This document shows positions 9,468 through 18,191 of a stretch of DNA of 43,903 bases, in pieces. This DNA is from Methanofastidiosum sp. GTDB taxonomy: Archaea; Methanobacteriota_B; Thermococci; Methanofastidiosales; Methanofastidiosaceae. The position numbers were made by a program, and so were the translations under genes. Numbering within the stretch: the stretch's first letter is position 1; every line of letters begins with the position of its first letter. Below the pieces are notes generated by a model, which saw only the letters and a list, made by a program, of their open reading frames with translations, had not been told where the DNA came from and made no database searches. The stretch covers positions 102,501 to 146,403 of the forward strand of contig DAOSDU010000004.1 of assembly GCA_035362715.1 (NCBI GenBank). Reading direction: 5' to 3'.

Positions 9468-9530
9468 TATTCTATTTTATTTAATTTCTAGAAATAATTA
9501 GTAATATATTTTGAAAAGTAATTTCTCTAA

Positions 9531-11339
9531 CTACGGAAATCTTAGTGATTTTACAAATTCTTCATTGAAGTCTTTTTCAGCAGCAAGCTCAATATAATCT
9601 ATTTTTTTATTAATAATATTTTCCTCAATTCTTTTTTCTTTTGACAAAAGAGACATCTTTGCACCTTCCCCTGCGGCGTTTCCAACTGGCTTAATCTTAT
9701 CTAATAGAATATCTGGTATAAGGCCAATTCTTATTGCATTCTTAATATCAATATAATTTCCAAAAGCACCTGCAAGGTAAAGATTTTCTATGTCATCTAC
9801 TGTAATTTTTAATTTTTCAAGAAGAATATTTATACCTGTCATTATAGCACCTTTGGCCAACTGAATTTCTCTAATGTCTGACGCCGTAATAACGATATCT
9901 TTCTCTGTCTCTGTATTCTCTTTCCATTCGATCACATATTCCTTTTGACCATTCAAAGGATTTTTCCTTATTCGCTCATTATCTCTCTCTAAGATTTTTC
10001 CACTTGAATCTAATAATCCAACTCTTAACATCTCAGATACTACATCAATTATCCCCGAACCACATAAACCTCTTGGCTTTCCATTATTAATTGTTTTGTA
10101 AAAAGTATTGAAAGTATCTTCTTCAATAAAAACAGTTTCAATTGCCCCAGTAGACGCCCTCATGCCAAACATAAGGTGTCCACCCTCAAGAGCAGGACCT
10201 GCTGCACATGAGCAACTTAACATACTATCTTTATTTCCTAAAACAAGTTCCCCATTAGTCCCTATATCTATTGCAAGCGAAATTTCAGTTTTTTTGTAAA
10301 TTTCAGTTGCAAGTAGCACTCCCACAGTATCTGCACCAACAAAGCCAGAGATTATGGGTAGCAAATGAATAATTCCAGATGGATTTATCTTGATTTCCAT
10401 GTCTTGTGATTTAATATCAATTGAGTTAGAAACAACTGGTGTAAAAGGCGATGCAGAAAGACTTTTTGGGTTAATATTGAGAAATATATGGTGCATTGCA
10501 GTATTTCCCACAGCAGTCATTTCATAAATAGAATCATAGGAAATATTATTTCTCTCACAGAGTATACCAATCATTAAATTTATTCCATTAACTATGGCTT
10601 TATGAACGATATCAACGCCATTTTTCATAGAATAAGTTATCCTAGATATTACGTCTTCGCCATATCTTATCTGGGGATTTAAAATTGATTCAATATCTAT
10701 AAGCTCTCCAGTTTCCATATCAATAAGGTAAGTCACAACAGTTGTCGTGCCTATATCAACAGCAATTCCATAGATTTTCTGTTCTATGTCAGAAATACCA
10801 ATTAGTTCCTTATTGTATTCAATTATCTTAATATACTTTTCAAATGTTAATTTTTTTGATAATTTTTTCAGAGCTAGATAATCAATCGAAAGGTCCTCTT
10901 CCTTCAATTCATTTTTTATAAGATCAACTATACTCCATTCACTACCCAATGCAGGTTTTTGAATTTTTATTTTTTTTATCTTTAGACATGGATCAAATTT
11001 TATTTTCTTTGAGACACCTTCACAGAGTATTCTTTGCTCTTTTTGGAGGGAGGATTCAGGAATTTTAACACTAATATCACCATTCACACTTACAAGACAA
11101 CTGAGCCTTACCCCTTTTTTTATTTCGTCTTCAGAAAGAACTTTCTTTTCTTCTTGAGTAATCTCATTTACAGATTCAGGATTATTAATTATTACTTTAC
11201 ATTTACCACATTTACCTTTACTACCGCAAATGGCTTCTATCTTAATTCCGGCATCATTTAAGGTATCTAACAGATTATTTCTATTATCCTTAACTTCTAT
11301 TTCTTTTTTTAGATTGGGGATAGTAATCTTAATTTCCAA
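9531..11339 (-). CDS. Corrinoid activation protein (RACo-like), 2Fe-2S ferredoxin plus ASKHA ATPase
   Basis: This 602-residue protein would use ATP to reduce inactive Co(II) corrinoid proteins back to Co(I). The N-terminus is a plant-type 2Fe-2S ferredoxin domain with Cys38, Cys44, Cys47 and a fourth Cys near 81 (RLSCLV). The C-terminal half is the ASKHA ATPase domain, with VDIGTTTVVTYLID (phosphate 1), LAIDIGTNGELVLG, GLCGSGIID and LAGAFGNYI. This is the RACo type known from acetogens; the RamA activator of Methanosarcina carries 4Fe-4S clusters instead. It starts at TTG 11339 with AAGGAGG unusually close upstream. It is the last gene of the operon with corrinoid protein and two methyltransferases, consistent with its role. 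Confidence 0.92.
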   Translation of the reverse strand: MEIKITIPNLKKEIEVKDNRNNLLDTLNDAGIKIEAICGSKGKCGKCKVIINNPESVNEITQEEKKVLSEDEIKKGVRLSCLVSVNGDISVKIPESSLQKEQRILCEGVSKKIKFDPCLKIKKIKIQKPALGSEWSIVDLIKNELKEEDLSIDYLALKKLSKKLTFEKYIKIIEYNKELIGISDIEQKIYGIAVDIGTTTVVTYLIDMETGELIDIESILNPQIRYGEDVISRITYSMKNGVDIVHKAIVNGINLMIGILCERNNISYDSIYEMTAVGNTAMHHIFLNINPKSLSASPFTPVVSNSIDIKSQDMEIKINPSGIIHLLPIISGFVGADTVGVLLATEIYKKTEISLAIDIGTNGELVLGNKDSMLSCSCAAGPALEGGHLMFGMRASTGAIETVFIEEDTFNTFYKTINNGKPRGLCGSGIIDVVSEMLRVGLLDSSGKILERDNERIRKNPLNGQKEYVIEWKENTETEKDIVITASDIREIQLAKGAIMTGINILLEKLKITVDDIENLYLAGAFGNYIDIKNAIRIGLIPDILLDKIKPVGNAAGEGAKMSLLSKEKRIEENIINKKIDYIELAAEKDFNEEFVKSLRFP

Positions 11340-11364
11340 TTCCTCCTTATTTATTCAAGATAAA

Positions 11365-12387
11365 TTATTTGAAATAATTATTTCTTGCGTCAATCATAGC
11401 TATACAGTTTTTAATTGGAGTCAAAGGTGCAAGACCACAGCCAGGAGCAAGTATGTCTGTTCCTTTTTCCAATGCAGTTATACATTCTTTATAGACTTCA
11501 TTATAAGTGCCGTTCAACATAGTACTTGCAGAAGAAATATTTCCAATTAGTCTTAATTTATCGCCTAAAATATCCTTTGCTTCTTTCATATCTGTTTTTT
11601 CTTCAATGCTGAGCCCCAAAAAACCACTTTCTCTAAGTGAAGGAAGTATTGAATGGATATCCCCACATATATGTAGTATGCTGTCCCCTTTTAATCTATT
11701 AGAAATATCTTTGTAGATTGGTAGCACCATACTACCAAAATCTTTAGGATTAATTAATTCAGGTGAAGCCACTGGGTCCAAAACTGCAAAAACATCAGCA
11801 CCAGCATCAAATAAGGCATTGGCATATTCTATCATTGCATCTGCTCCAAACTTTAGATAATTAATCAAAGCTTCTTTTTCTCGGATAAACCATCTCATCA
11901 ATGTTGTGACTTCGACAAGTCCACTAGCAATCGTGGCAGGCCCTTCAGCACCTGCTACTATTGGAACATTTTCTCCTACTTTATCTCTAATTATATTAAT
12001 GGCTTCCAGCATAATGGGTATCCTACCTTTTGATAGAATATCTTCTGAAAACTGACCTATGGGCAAAGGTTTTCTCGAGTTGTAAGGATGACCTCTTATT
12101 GCAGCCTGTCTTGTGGTGTCTCCCTTTTCAATCTCACAACCTAAAGCTTCCAATAGCACTGTAAGACAATAAGGTATTCTTACTGCTTCAAATCCTATTT
12201 CTCTATGAGCGCTTATTGCAAGCTCTGCTAATGCTTTTGGATTCCAATTAGCATCCGGCCAATAGTATTTAGTCAGATTCATTAGATCTTTTGTTCCTGT
12301 TTGGGTAACGGCTAAAACAGGGGCTTTATCAACTTTTTTGCCATTCAATGTTTTTTTTAGTCTTTCTTTTAGAGTCAAATCTACCAT
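11365..12387 (-). CDS. Methylcobamide:CoM methyltransferase (MtaA/MtbA type)
   Basis: This 340-residue member of the uroporphyrinogen decarboxylase fold family would move a methyl group from the methylated corrinoid protein to coenzyme M, feeding methyl-CoM to methanogenesis. The zinc ligands are visible as the His-x-Cys of LHICGD (about residue 239) and the Cys of APGCGLAP (about residue 317). The family block AGAEGPATIASGLVE is present. ATG 12387 is preferred over GTG 12396, because the GTG lies in the ribosome binding site AGGTGA of the ATG. The gene lies between the second UroD-type methyltransferase and the corrinoid activator. MtaA and MtbA cannot be separated by eye. Confidence 0.9.
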   Translation of the reverse strand: MVDLTLKERLKKTLNGKKVDKAPVLAVTQTGTKDLMNLTKYYWPDANWNPKALAELAISAHREIGFEAVRIPYCLTVLLEALGCEIEKGDTTRQAAIRGHPYNSRKPLPIGQFSEDILSKGRIPIMLEAINIIRDKVGENVPIVAGAEGPATIASGLVEVTTLMRWFIREKEALINYLKFGADAMIEYANALFDAGADVFAVLDPVASPELINPKDFGSMVLPIYKDISNRLKGDSILHICGDIHSILPSLRESGFLGLSIEEKTDMKEAKDILGDKLRLIGNISSASTMLNGTYNEVYKECITALEKGTDILAPGCGLAPLTPIKNCIAMIDARNNYFK

Positions 12388-12429
12388 AGAAATCACCTGA
12401 TGTTTGAAAAAATTAAAGATAATAATAAT

Positions 12430-13500
12430 TTATTTATATACCCCAAATTGTCTCGCAGCGTCTAAAAATGCCATTGGTTTAATTGGTTCGGCTTGAGGTG
12501 GAAATTCGCAGCCCGGGCACAAGATAAATCCTCTCGGATTGTCCATTCCCTGCTCAATGTTTTCTTTGCACAGTTGGACTACTTCTTGATATGATTTTGT
12601 CTGTATCGATGGCGGATCGACATTTCCTCCAATTATATCATGACTACCAAATTTTTCAATTTGAGTTTTAAGTGGAGTTTCAGGACCGAATATCCAAGCA
12701 TATATCCCTTTCCAGTTAAATGATTCCCTCAATTTTATATAATAGGGTATGTTCAAATTTTGATCAGCACATGGATGCATCAAAGTTACAGGTATGTCTA
12801 GTTCTCTTATTTTTTTATGAACCTTCATCATATAGGGAAATGCAAATTCTTCAAATTTCTGTGGCGAAATAACTGTGTTTGCTTCTACAGGCCCCCCATC
12901 AAAGACAACGCATTTTTCTGGGCCATACCTATTAGCAAAATATTCTATTTGATTAATATACATCTGACTCACTTTATCAAGTAAAGCATGTGCTGACTTA
13001 GGTTCAGTTTTTGTCCATTTTAAGAACTTTGAAGTATCGGCAACAACTGCTGCAGCAGTGAAAACACTTCCTCCTTGGAATATTGCAGGCATACCCATTT
13101 CTACACAGCGGTCGCATACTTTCTGAGCTTCAACATATCCACCAACTGGCTTATTTGAATCTGGAACTTCAAGTTTATCTATATCCCCTAACTCCATCAC
13201 GGGATGTTTTTTAACATAAGGGGCGCTATGTCCTTCACCATATGGAAATCCAATTTCCCCACCAAATTCCCATGGGCCACAAGAAGCATATCCATACATC
13301 GGAGTCGACTCATATCCGTATAGTCGCATGCACATAAATTGAGCTTCAAAAGATTTATTTCCATCTGCATAGAAATCTCCTAAAGACATACCCATTACCC
13401 TAGCAGAAAAGCCTAGAATAAAAGGATTTACAGGCACTCTATCAGGTTTTTCACCCATTAACACTGCATGAAATCTTTCAGGGGGCGACATTTTATCCAT
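12430..13500 (-). CDS. UroD-family methyltransferase, probable substrate:corrinoid methyltransferase
   Basis: This 356-residue protein has the UroD/MtaA-like fold and potential zinc ligands: MHPCAD (about residue 243) and LCPGCEFPP (about residue 332). It is clearly divergent from the CoM methyltransferase downstream. Its place directly after the corrinoid protein gene (4-base gap) suggests it loads the methyl group from the growth substrate onto that protein. In other systems UroD-like enzymes act on methoxylated aromatics, methylamines, methyl halides or methylthiols, so the substrate is open. Methylated thiols would suit a Methanofastidiosa-like host, but that is inference. ATG 13500 is the clear start. 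Confidence 0.8.
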   Translation of the reverse strand: MDKMSPPERFHAVLMGEKPDRVPVNPFILGFSARVMGMSLGDFYADGNKSFEAQFMCMRLYGYESTPMYGYASCGPWEFGGEIGFPYGEGHSAPYVKKHPVMELGDIDKLEVPDSNKPVGGYVEAQKVCDRCVEMGMPAIFQGGSVFTAAAVVADTSKFLKWTKTEPKSAHALLDKVSQMYINQIEYFANRYGPEKCVVFDGGPVEANTVISPQKFEEFAFPYMMKVHKKIRELDIPVTLMHPCADQNLNIPYYIKLRESFNWKGIYAWIFGPETPLKTQIEKFGSHDIIGGNVDPPSIQTKSYQEVVQLCKENIEQGMDNPRGFILCPGCEFPPQAEPIKPMAFLDAARQFGVYK

Positions 13501-13504
13501 TTTA

Positions 13505-14149
13505 TCACGCTCCAGTTAAATTTTTGGCTACTTTAACAGCTTCAACGGCATCTTTTCCGTATCCAGCAGCACCTATCTTTTTGGCAAAATCAGCACTTAT
13601 AGGAGCCCCACCGACAACTACTTGTGCCTTATGATTTTTTTCTTTGAGTTTTTTGATGACTGGCTCCATATATAACATACTGGTGGTCATTAAAGCAGAA
13701 ATTGTAACAAGGTCTGCATCTTCTTCTTCGGCCTTTTTAACGAATGTATCCACAGGAACATCTTTTCCAACATCAATTAGGATAAAACCTGCGACTTCAA
13801 GCATCATTTTTACCAGATTTTTTCCTATATCGTGTATGTCTCCTTGAGCAACTCCAATTATTACTTTCGCTGGCTTTTTTGCAGAAGCATCGACCTTTAG
13901 ATGGGACTTCAAAATATCGATTGCAGCATACATAGCGTCAGCCGATAGAAGTATCTCAGGAACGAACATCTCTTTGCATTCGTAAAGGTCACTTACCTTC
14001 GCCATACCCTTATTGCAACCGTTCATCAGAGCTTCGTAAGGATCTACTCCAAGTTCAAGAGATTTTTTTGCTAGTTCTTCACTTTTTACTTCATCGCCAT
14101 CTATAACAGCCTTTGCCAACCCTTCAAGAATTTCTTCTTTTGATACCAT
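13505..14149 (-). CDS. Methyltransferase corrinoid protein (MtaC/MtbC/MttC type)
   Basis: This 214-residue protein has the two-domain layout of methylotrophic corrinoid proteins. An N-terminal four-helix cap (ILEGLAKAVIDGDE to LYECKEMFVPEILLSADAM) is followed by a Rossmann-like B12-binding domain. The cobalt-ligand motif GDIHDIGKN (His near residue 104), SALMTTSM and VVGGAPIS are all present. It would carry the methyl group between the two methyltransferases encoded downstream. ATG 14149 is preferred to TTG 14161, because GGGTG lies just upstream of the ATG. It is the first gene of the methyl transfer operon. Confidence 0.93.
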   Translation of the reverse strand: MVSKEEILEGLAKAVIDGDEVKSEELAKKSLELGVDPYEALMNGCNKGMAKVSDLYECKEMFVPEILLSADAMYAAIDILKSHLKVDASAKKPAKVIIGVAQGDIHDIGKNLVKMMLEVAGFILIDVGKDVPVDTFVKKAEEEDADLVTISALMTTSMLYMEPVIKKLKEKNHKAQVVVGGAPISADFAKKIGAAGYGKDAVEAVKVAKNLTGA

Positions 14150-14202
14150 ACAAACACCCAATATTTTTAGAATATTTATTCGTCAAAATTAGAAATTCCT
14201 AA

Positions 14203-14212
14203 CTTATAAAAC
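14203..14212 (-). promoter_or_regulatory. Possible TATA box of the corrinoid methyltransferase operon
   Basis: Read on the minus strand this is GTTTTATAAG, about 55 bases before ATG 14149, leaving a leader of about 30 bases that holds the GGGTG ribosome site. A second AT-rich candidate is at 14170-14180. A short hairpin, GGATGG-CCTCG-CCGTCC (14221-14237), lies upstream. Confidence 0.35.
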
Positions 14213-14275
14213 TTATTAATGGATGGCCTCGCCGTCCAACATATAAATTATCTTGTGTAACTATAATTAATTAAG

Positions 14276-14285
14276 ATTATAAATA
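14276..14285 (+). promoter_or_regulatory. TATA box of the Toprim protein gene
   Basis: ATTATAAATA ends 22 bases before ATG 14307, which predicts a leaderless transcript. This spacing also argues against the overlapping TTG at 14304. Confidence 0.45.
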
Positions 14286-14306
14286 ATAAATTGAATAGAT
14301 TTTTTG

Positions 14307-14696
14307 ATGTCTATCGAAGAAGATGTTGAAAATGCTATAGATATCCTAAATAGATTAAAGGAAGAAGAAGGAGTAATAATAGTTGAAGGGCAAAAAGATA
14401 TCGAGTCTCTGGTAAATCTTGGGATTAGGAATAAGATTATTGCTGTTTCTCAAAATAATATTTTCGATGTTATTGACAATATTTCTGAAAAAGATGTCAT
14501 AGTATTAACTGATTTTGATAAAAAAGGGACTTATCTTTTCAAACGATATGTGAAAGAACTTCAATCTTCCGGTAAAAAAGTAATTATAATTTATTATCGT
14601 GATCTTAAGAAATATCTAAAGAAATATATCACTGGAATTGAACAGATCTACCCTTTTCTTAAAAGAAGGGGCGCAATAGAAGAAAACGAAGGTTGA
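14307..14696 (+). CDS. Toprim-domain protein (UPF0292-like)
   Basis: This 129-residue single-domain Toprim protein shows VIIVEGQKDIESL (catalytic Glu) at about residues 23-35 and VIVLTDFDKKG (the DxD motif) at about residues 72-82, the same fold as DnaG and topoisomerase catalytic cores. Small archaeal proteins of this type are conserved and their function is not established. The start is ATG 14307. It is the last chromosomal gene before the integrated element: its stop ends at 14696, only 4 bases before the att repeat. Before integration it would have faced tRNA-Gly tail to tail at about 19 bases. Confidence 0.8.
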   Translation: MSIEEDVENAIDILNRLKEEEGVIIVEGQKDIESLVNLGIRNKIIAVSQNNIFDVIDNISEKDVIVLTDFDKKGTYLFKRYVKELQSSGKKVIIIYYRDLKKYLKKYITGIEQIYPFLKRRGAIEENEG

Positions 14697-14700
14697 TTTG

Positions 14701-14727
14701 GTAATAAAAAGAAGTGCGGTCGCCGGG
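14701..14727. repeat. Distal attachment site (att) with tRNA-Gly 3' fragment
   Basis: These 27 bases are identical to 39355-39381. Positions 14715-14727 (TGCGGTCGCCGGG) are the complement of the last 13 bases of tRNA-Gly, and identity stops at 14728. Bases 14734-14749 (TTTTTATTACAAATGC) are the exact reverse complement of 39349-39364 at the other end. The circular form would therefore have symmetrical arms around the tRNA-derived core. Confidence 0.92.
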
Positions 14728-14758
14728 CCATTTTTTTTATTACAAATGCCTTTAGATA

Positions 14759-14766
14759 ATGTATAA
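14759..14766 (+). promoter_or_regulatory. TATA box of the integrase gene
   Basis: ATGTATAA lies 26-33 bases before ATG 14792. The transcript would begin at or just before the start codon. The promoter lies inside the element, so it survives excision. Confidence 0.45.
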
Positions 14767-14791
14767 GTCTTAATCAATCTTTTATTAATTT

Positions 14792-16012
14792 ATGGGGATA
14801 TATAAGGAAAAAATGATTCTGCTCAAAGAAGAAGAGCGCTTGTCAAAGTCCTCTATATCTGACATCAATAAACAATCCATCAAGGAGTTTAAAAGTTTTC
14901 TCATAGCCTCTAGGATTGGGATACTTAGAACACTTCGATACATGGTAGACCTTAGAATGATTTGTATCCGATACAAGGATAAAGATTTTACAGAATGGAA
15001 CTCAAAAGACATAATAGAAGTCTTAGAAAAAGTGGAAGTAGAAGACATATCTGAATCATCTAAAAATGAATACAGAAGAACATTAAGAAAGTTTTTCAAA
15101 TGGCAAAAGGGTGACGATTGGAAAGACCTTCAGTCATTAAAAGGTGAAAGAAAGCATCCTAGAAAACCAGATGTACTTACTAAGGATGAAGTGCTTTTGC
15201 TAATTGAATCGGCAATGCATCCCCGTGATAAAGCCGCTATTGCACTTCTTTATGATGGAGGCCTTAGAATCGGAGAACTTGCTTCAATTACTTTCAAGGA
15301 CCTAACCTTCAACAACTTCGGTGGCAAGGCAAAGGTCAGGGGAAAAACCGGAGAAAGATTAGTGCCCTTTGTCATGGCAGAACCATATATAAAAAACTGG
15401 GTTCAAATACACCCAAATCCTCATCCAAATGAATCATTATTTATAGGTACTGGGAATAAAAATTATGGCAAGCCCTTATTTTATGAATCATACATGAACA
15501 TAATTAAAAGAGCTGTAAAGAAATCTGGAATCCAAAAGAAAGTTACCCCACATATATTAAGACATACAAGGGCAACTCACCTGGCCTCAAAATTGACCGA
15601 GTCTGAAATGTGCCACTACCTTGGATGGCAGCTTGGCTCAGGTATGCCAAAGGTATATGTCCATCTTTCAGGGAGGGATATTGATAAGGCCATTTACAGT
15701 AAGGTATATGGAATAAAAACTGAAGATAGGCCGGAAGAAGAGAAGATAAGACCTGTGGCATGTCCAAGATGCAAGGAGAACTGTGGCCCTTCTTCAGAGT
15801 ATTGTTATCGTTGCGGGATGCCCCTAAAGGAAGAAAAAATATTCGAGTTGGAAAAACACAGTAAAGTAGTAAGAAAAGAATTCTTTGAAATGGCAGCAGA
15901 CAATGTTGATTTACTTAAAGGATTAAACACTTTTATGGAAATGATGGAAATTATTAATTCAAATCCTGAAATGAGAAAAAAGGCATTTGAGTTACAAAGA
16001 AAAGGTGATTAA
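14792..16012 (+). CDS. Tyrosine recombinase (element integrase) with C-terminal zinc ribbon
   Basis: This 406-residue XerC/D-like integrase has an N-terminal SAM-like DNA-binding domain followed by the catalytic domain. Catalytic residues are Arg in DGGLRIGEL (about residue 159), Lys in VRGKTGE (about 184), HILRHTR (about 253-259), a Trp in place of the second His (YLGWQLG), and the nucleophilic Tyr in PKVYVHLS (about 287). After it comes a four-cysteine zinc ribbon (CPRC, CYRCGMPL) at about 323-350 and a helical tail, a layout seen in archaeal integrases. It lies 64 bases inside the distal att copy and reads inward. All catalytic positions are intact, so the element may still be able to move. 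Confidence 0.94.
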   Translation: MGIYKEKMILLKEEERLSKSSISDINKQSIKEFKSFLIASRIGILRTLRYMVDLRMICIRYKDKDFTEWNSKDIIEVLEKVEVEDISESSKNEYRRTLRKFFKWQKGDDWKDLQSLKGERKHPRKPDVLTKDEVLLLIESAMHPRDKAAIALLYDGGLRIGELASITFKDLTFNNFGGKAKVRGKTGERLVPFVMAEPYIKNWVQIHPNPHPNESLFIGTGNKNYGKPLFYESYMNIIKRAVKKSGIQKKVTPHILRHTRATHLASKLTESEMCHYLGWQLGSGMPKVYVHLSGRDIDKAIYSKVYGIKTEDRPEEEKIRPVACPRCKENCGPSSEYCYRCGMPLKEEKIFELEKHSKVVRKEFFEMAADNVDLLKGLNTFMEMMEIINSNPEMRKKAFELQRKGD

Positions 16013-16033
16013 TAATAAGTTTTCACTTGGTAT

Positions 16034-16118
16034 TATTAAACGACCCTTTAACATTCCCAACTTCTGTTAAAAGATAGGGCCAATTCGTTTAATAGGATCT
16101 GGCCTTAAAAAAATTAGC
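16034..16118 (+). repeat. Two-copy hairpin repeat, copy 1, with a degenerate palindrome
   Basis: A perfect 10-bp inverted repeat, TATTAAACGA (16034-16043) and TCGTTTAATA (16085-16094), encloses a second stem (CCCTTTAAC against GTTAAAAG..GGG). The inner loop is ATTCCCAACTTCT. The same block occurs at 21561-21646 with an identical loop. A half copy of the element palindrome, GGCCTTAAAA, follows at 16101. Both copies stand just after the stop of a plus-strand gene, so a terminator or 3' RNA structure is possible. Confidence 0.65.
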
Positions 16119-16140
16119 AAAATCATAAAGTTCAACTTAA

Positions 16141-16270
16141 TTAACTATGATTACTTCAATGTTCTTAAAGTTTGAAAAATTGTTTAGAATACCTAATTAC
16201 ATTTTTGATGCATTCATATGCGTGATAGTTAATTGAGCATCCGCAGTTCATTGCAACAAACTGTATTTTT
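16141..16270 (-). pseudogene. Possible remnant of a VapC-like PIN toxin C-terminus
   Basis: One minus-strand frame reads TADAQLTITHMNASKM, a stop, then LGILNNFSNFKNIEVIIVN and a stop. It resembles the end of PIN-domain toxins (an Asp-Ala run, then a TxNxxxF-like segment). A second stop precedes it and there is no start or upstream domain. The likeness is short and could be chance. Confidence 0.3.
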
Positions 16271-16353
16271 AAATTACCTAATTCTTTTATCCATTTTTAT
16301 TATATTTACTATCATATATTTTATTATTAGTTATTGCTAATCAATATTGGATA

Positions 16354-16364
16354 AATTTATATAT
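16354..16364 (+). promoter_or_regulatory. TATA box of the subtilase gene
   Basis: ATTTATATATT lies 50 bases before ATG 16414. The leader of about 30 bases contains the strong ribosome site GGGGTGG at 16400-16406. Confidence 0.55.
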
Positions 16365-16413
16365 TAATAATGTGTTCTATTTTTTATCATATGAAGTTAG
16401 GGGTGGTTAATAT

Positions 16414-18126
16414 ATGTGTAAAAAGATATCAATCATAATAATGGCCATAGTTATATTATCTGTAGCTCCAGTATTTGGAGAAAGTCAAAACTTTCCTGAT
16501 ATAAAAGACTTTAAAATCGATATTAGTAGAAACAAGAATACAGATAATTATTCTGAGATAATCGGAAATAAAGCTAGGCTTTCAATAATCCTAAAAGATT
16601 CAGCGGTGGGCATGGAAGGAAATATTTCTAAATCTGACGATACACCAAAATGGAAAATTGATATTTCAAATGTACTTGAGAAACACGGCTGCTATATCGA
16701 GCTTAATTACGGAAAAGTATGGCAAGCTTTAGTTCCTTTAGATAGCATCAATAAAGTTAGAAACTTAGATTTTGTAGAAAGAGTGGAGGACATAAGTTAT
16801 CCTATAGTTCAAGCTGTTTTTGTGAATATAGAAGGTGTAAGGTATATCAAAGCGGGCAATCCTGGGTCATGTGATATAGCCGTCATTGACTTGCAATTTG
16901 AGAACTGGAATGTAAATGAGATTGTTTCGCCTTATGTAGTTGAAACTAAGGATTTTACTGGAACGGGATTCACTAACCCCGGAGAAGGTTCTCATGGGGT
17001 AGCATGTGCAGAAATTATTGTGGCAACTTTACCTGGAGTAAAGCTTCATCTTTACAAGGTGTATACCCCAGCTCAATTAGAAGCAGCTGTAATTTGGGCA
17101 AAACAGAACAATGTCCGGATAATCTCTCACTCAGTAGGTTGGTTTAATTATAGTTTTTACGATGGCACTGGTACAATTAATGAAATCGCTAATAGGGCTG
17201 TAGATTCTGGAATTGTTTGGGTAAACTCTGCAGGTAACTCTGCAAAAAATCATTATTACGGAGTCGGTTTCACAGATATTGATGGCGATGGACTTATGGA
17301 GTTTCCATCAGGTGCAGAGTATCTCCCAGTCTACCTGTATGAAGGGCAAAGCTATTCTTTTTATATGAATTGGAACAACTATGCCAATACAATTGGAAAG
17401 GACTTAGATCTATACCTTGTTCTCTTAGGAGATGGGACTGTTAGTTCATCTATTAATGATCAACAAAGCGGTGCATTTCTTTCCCCAACGGAAAAAATCA
17501 GTTACACTCCTTTGGTATCTGGCTGGTATGGGATAGCCATTGATAACTGGACATATTCCGCTACAGGGAATTATTTTATTCCTTTGGGCATCCACATTTT
17601 TAGCACCAGTGCGGAAATAGGAAACTTCACTGGATTGCCAAACGATAGGGTTTCTGCAATGAGCCTCACTGACCCCGCTACCGCAGAGAAAGTTATTACT
17701 GTGGGCGCAACATATTGGAACCCTTCTAGCTATGGTCTTGAAGATTTCAGTTCTAGAGGGCCAACTTCAGATGGAAGGCAAAAACCTGATGTTATTGGGC
17801 CAGATGGAACTTCAAGTCTTGTCTACGGATTTTCAAGTGGAAATAGAAATTTAGATCGTAATTTAGGTAGAAGCTTCTTTGGGACTTCCGCATCTGCACC
17901 GTATGTTGCAGGTGTTGCGGGATACATCTTATCAAGGCATCCAGGGTACAGTCCATCAATGGTAAAAAGAGGAATAACAATGGGCGCAACAAGCCTTGGC
18001 TATTCTAAATACGAACAGGGATGGGGGCTTGTTAACGGGATAGGTGGAGAGTCTACTGTAAGACTAAAAGCTATGCCACAAATATTAAAAATTCTAGAAA
18101 AGAATAAAGAAAAGAAAAATAATTAG
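16414..18126 (+). CDS. Secreted subtilisin-like serine protease (family S8)
   Basis: This 570-residue protein has an N-terminal signal peptide (KKISIIIMAIVILSVAPVFG) for export. The catalytic triad of a subtilase is present: Asp in CDIAVIDLQF (about residue 158), His in GEGSHGVACAEI (about 193), the oxyanion Asn in NSAGNSA (about 274) and Ser in FGTSASAPYVAG (about 492). Between Asn and Ser is an extra beta-rich insert (about 290-400) containing DLDLYLVL and GWYGIAIDNW, similar to pre-peptidase C-terminal domains. The segment before the Asp looks like a propeptide. It is unusual cargo for a mobile element; it may process surface proteins or be a competition factor. The start is fixed by the ribosome site. 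Confidence 0.92.
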   Translation: MCKKISIIIMAIVILSVAPVFGESQNFPDIKDFKIDISRNKNTDNYSEIIGNKARLSIILKDSAVGMEGNISKSDDTPKWKIDISNVLEKHGCYIELNYGKVWQALVPLDSINKVRNLDFVERVEDISYPIVQAVFVNIEGVRYIKAGNPGSCDIAVIDLQFENWNVNEIVSPYVVETKDFTGTGFTNPGEGSHGVACAEIIVATLPGVKLHLYKVYTPAQLEAAVIWAKQNNVRIISHSVGWFNYSFYDGTGTINEIANRAVDSGIVWVNSAGNSAKNHYYGVGFTDIDGDGLMEFPSGAEYLPVYLYEGQSYSFYMNWNNYANTIGKDLDLYLVLLGDGTVSSSINDQQSGAFLSPTEKISYTPLVSGWYGIAIDNWTYSATGNYFIPLGIHIFSTSAEIGNFTGLPNDRVSAMSLTDPATAEKVITVGATYWNPSSYGLEDFSSRGPTSDGRQKPDVIGPDGTSSLVYGFSSGNRNLDRNLGRSFFGTSASAPYVAGVAGYILSRHPGYSPSMVKRGITMGATSLGYSKYEQGWGLVNGIGGESTVRLKAMPQILKILEKNKEKKNN

Positions 18127-18191
18127 ATCTTTATTCTTAATTTATTTTCTTTATATTTTTAAGAATAAAAATAAGGAAAAGGAAATTAAGA

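Larger units (their letters stand above)
16013..16413. other. Intergenic region of 401 bases between integrase and protease
   Basis: It holds a hairpin repeat (16034-16118), a decayed minus-strand PIN-like remnant (16141-16270) and the protease promoter (TATA 16354-16364). I see no intact gene. Confidence 0.7.

Noticed and set aside
14221..14237. Short GC hairpin between the methyl transfer operon and the Toprim gene as a terminator or operator
   Set aside because: It has a 6-bp stem with one G-T pair and no T run, lies between divergent promoters and has no second copy; the evidence is too weak.
14792..16012. SSV-type integration, in which att lies inside the integrase gene
   Set aside because: The integrase is intact and starts 64 bases inside the att copy; the att sequence is not in the gene.
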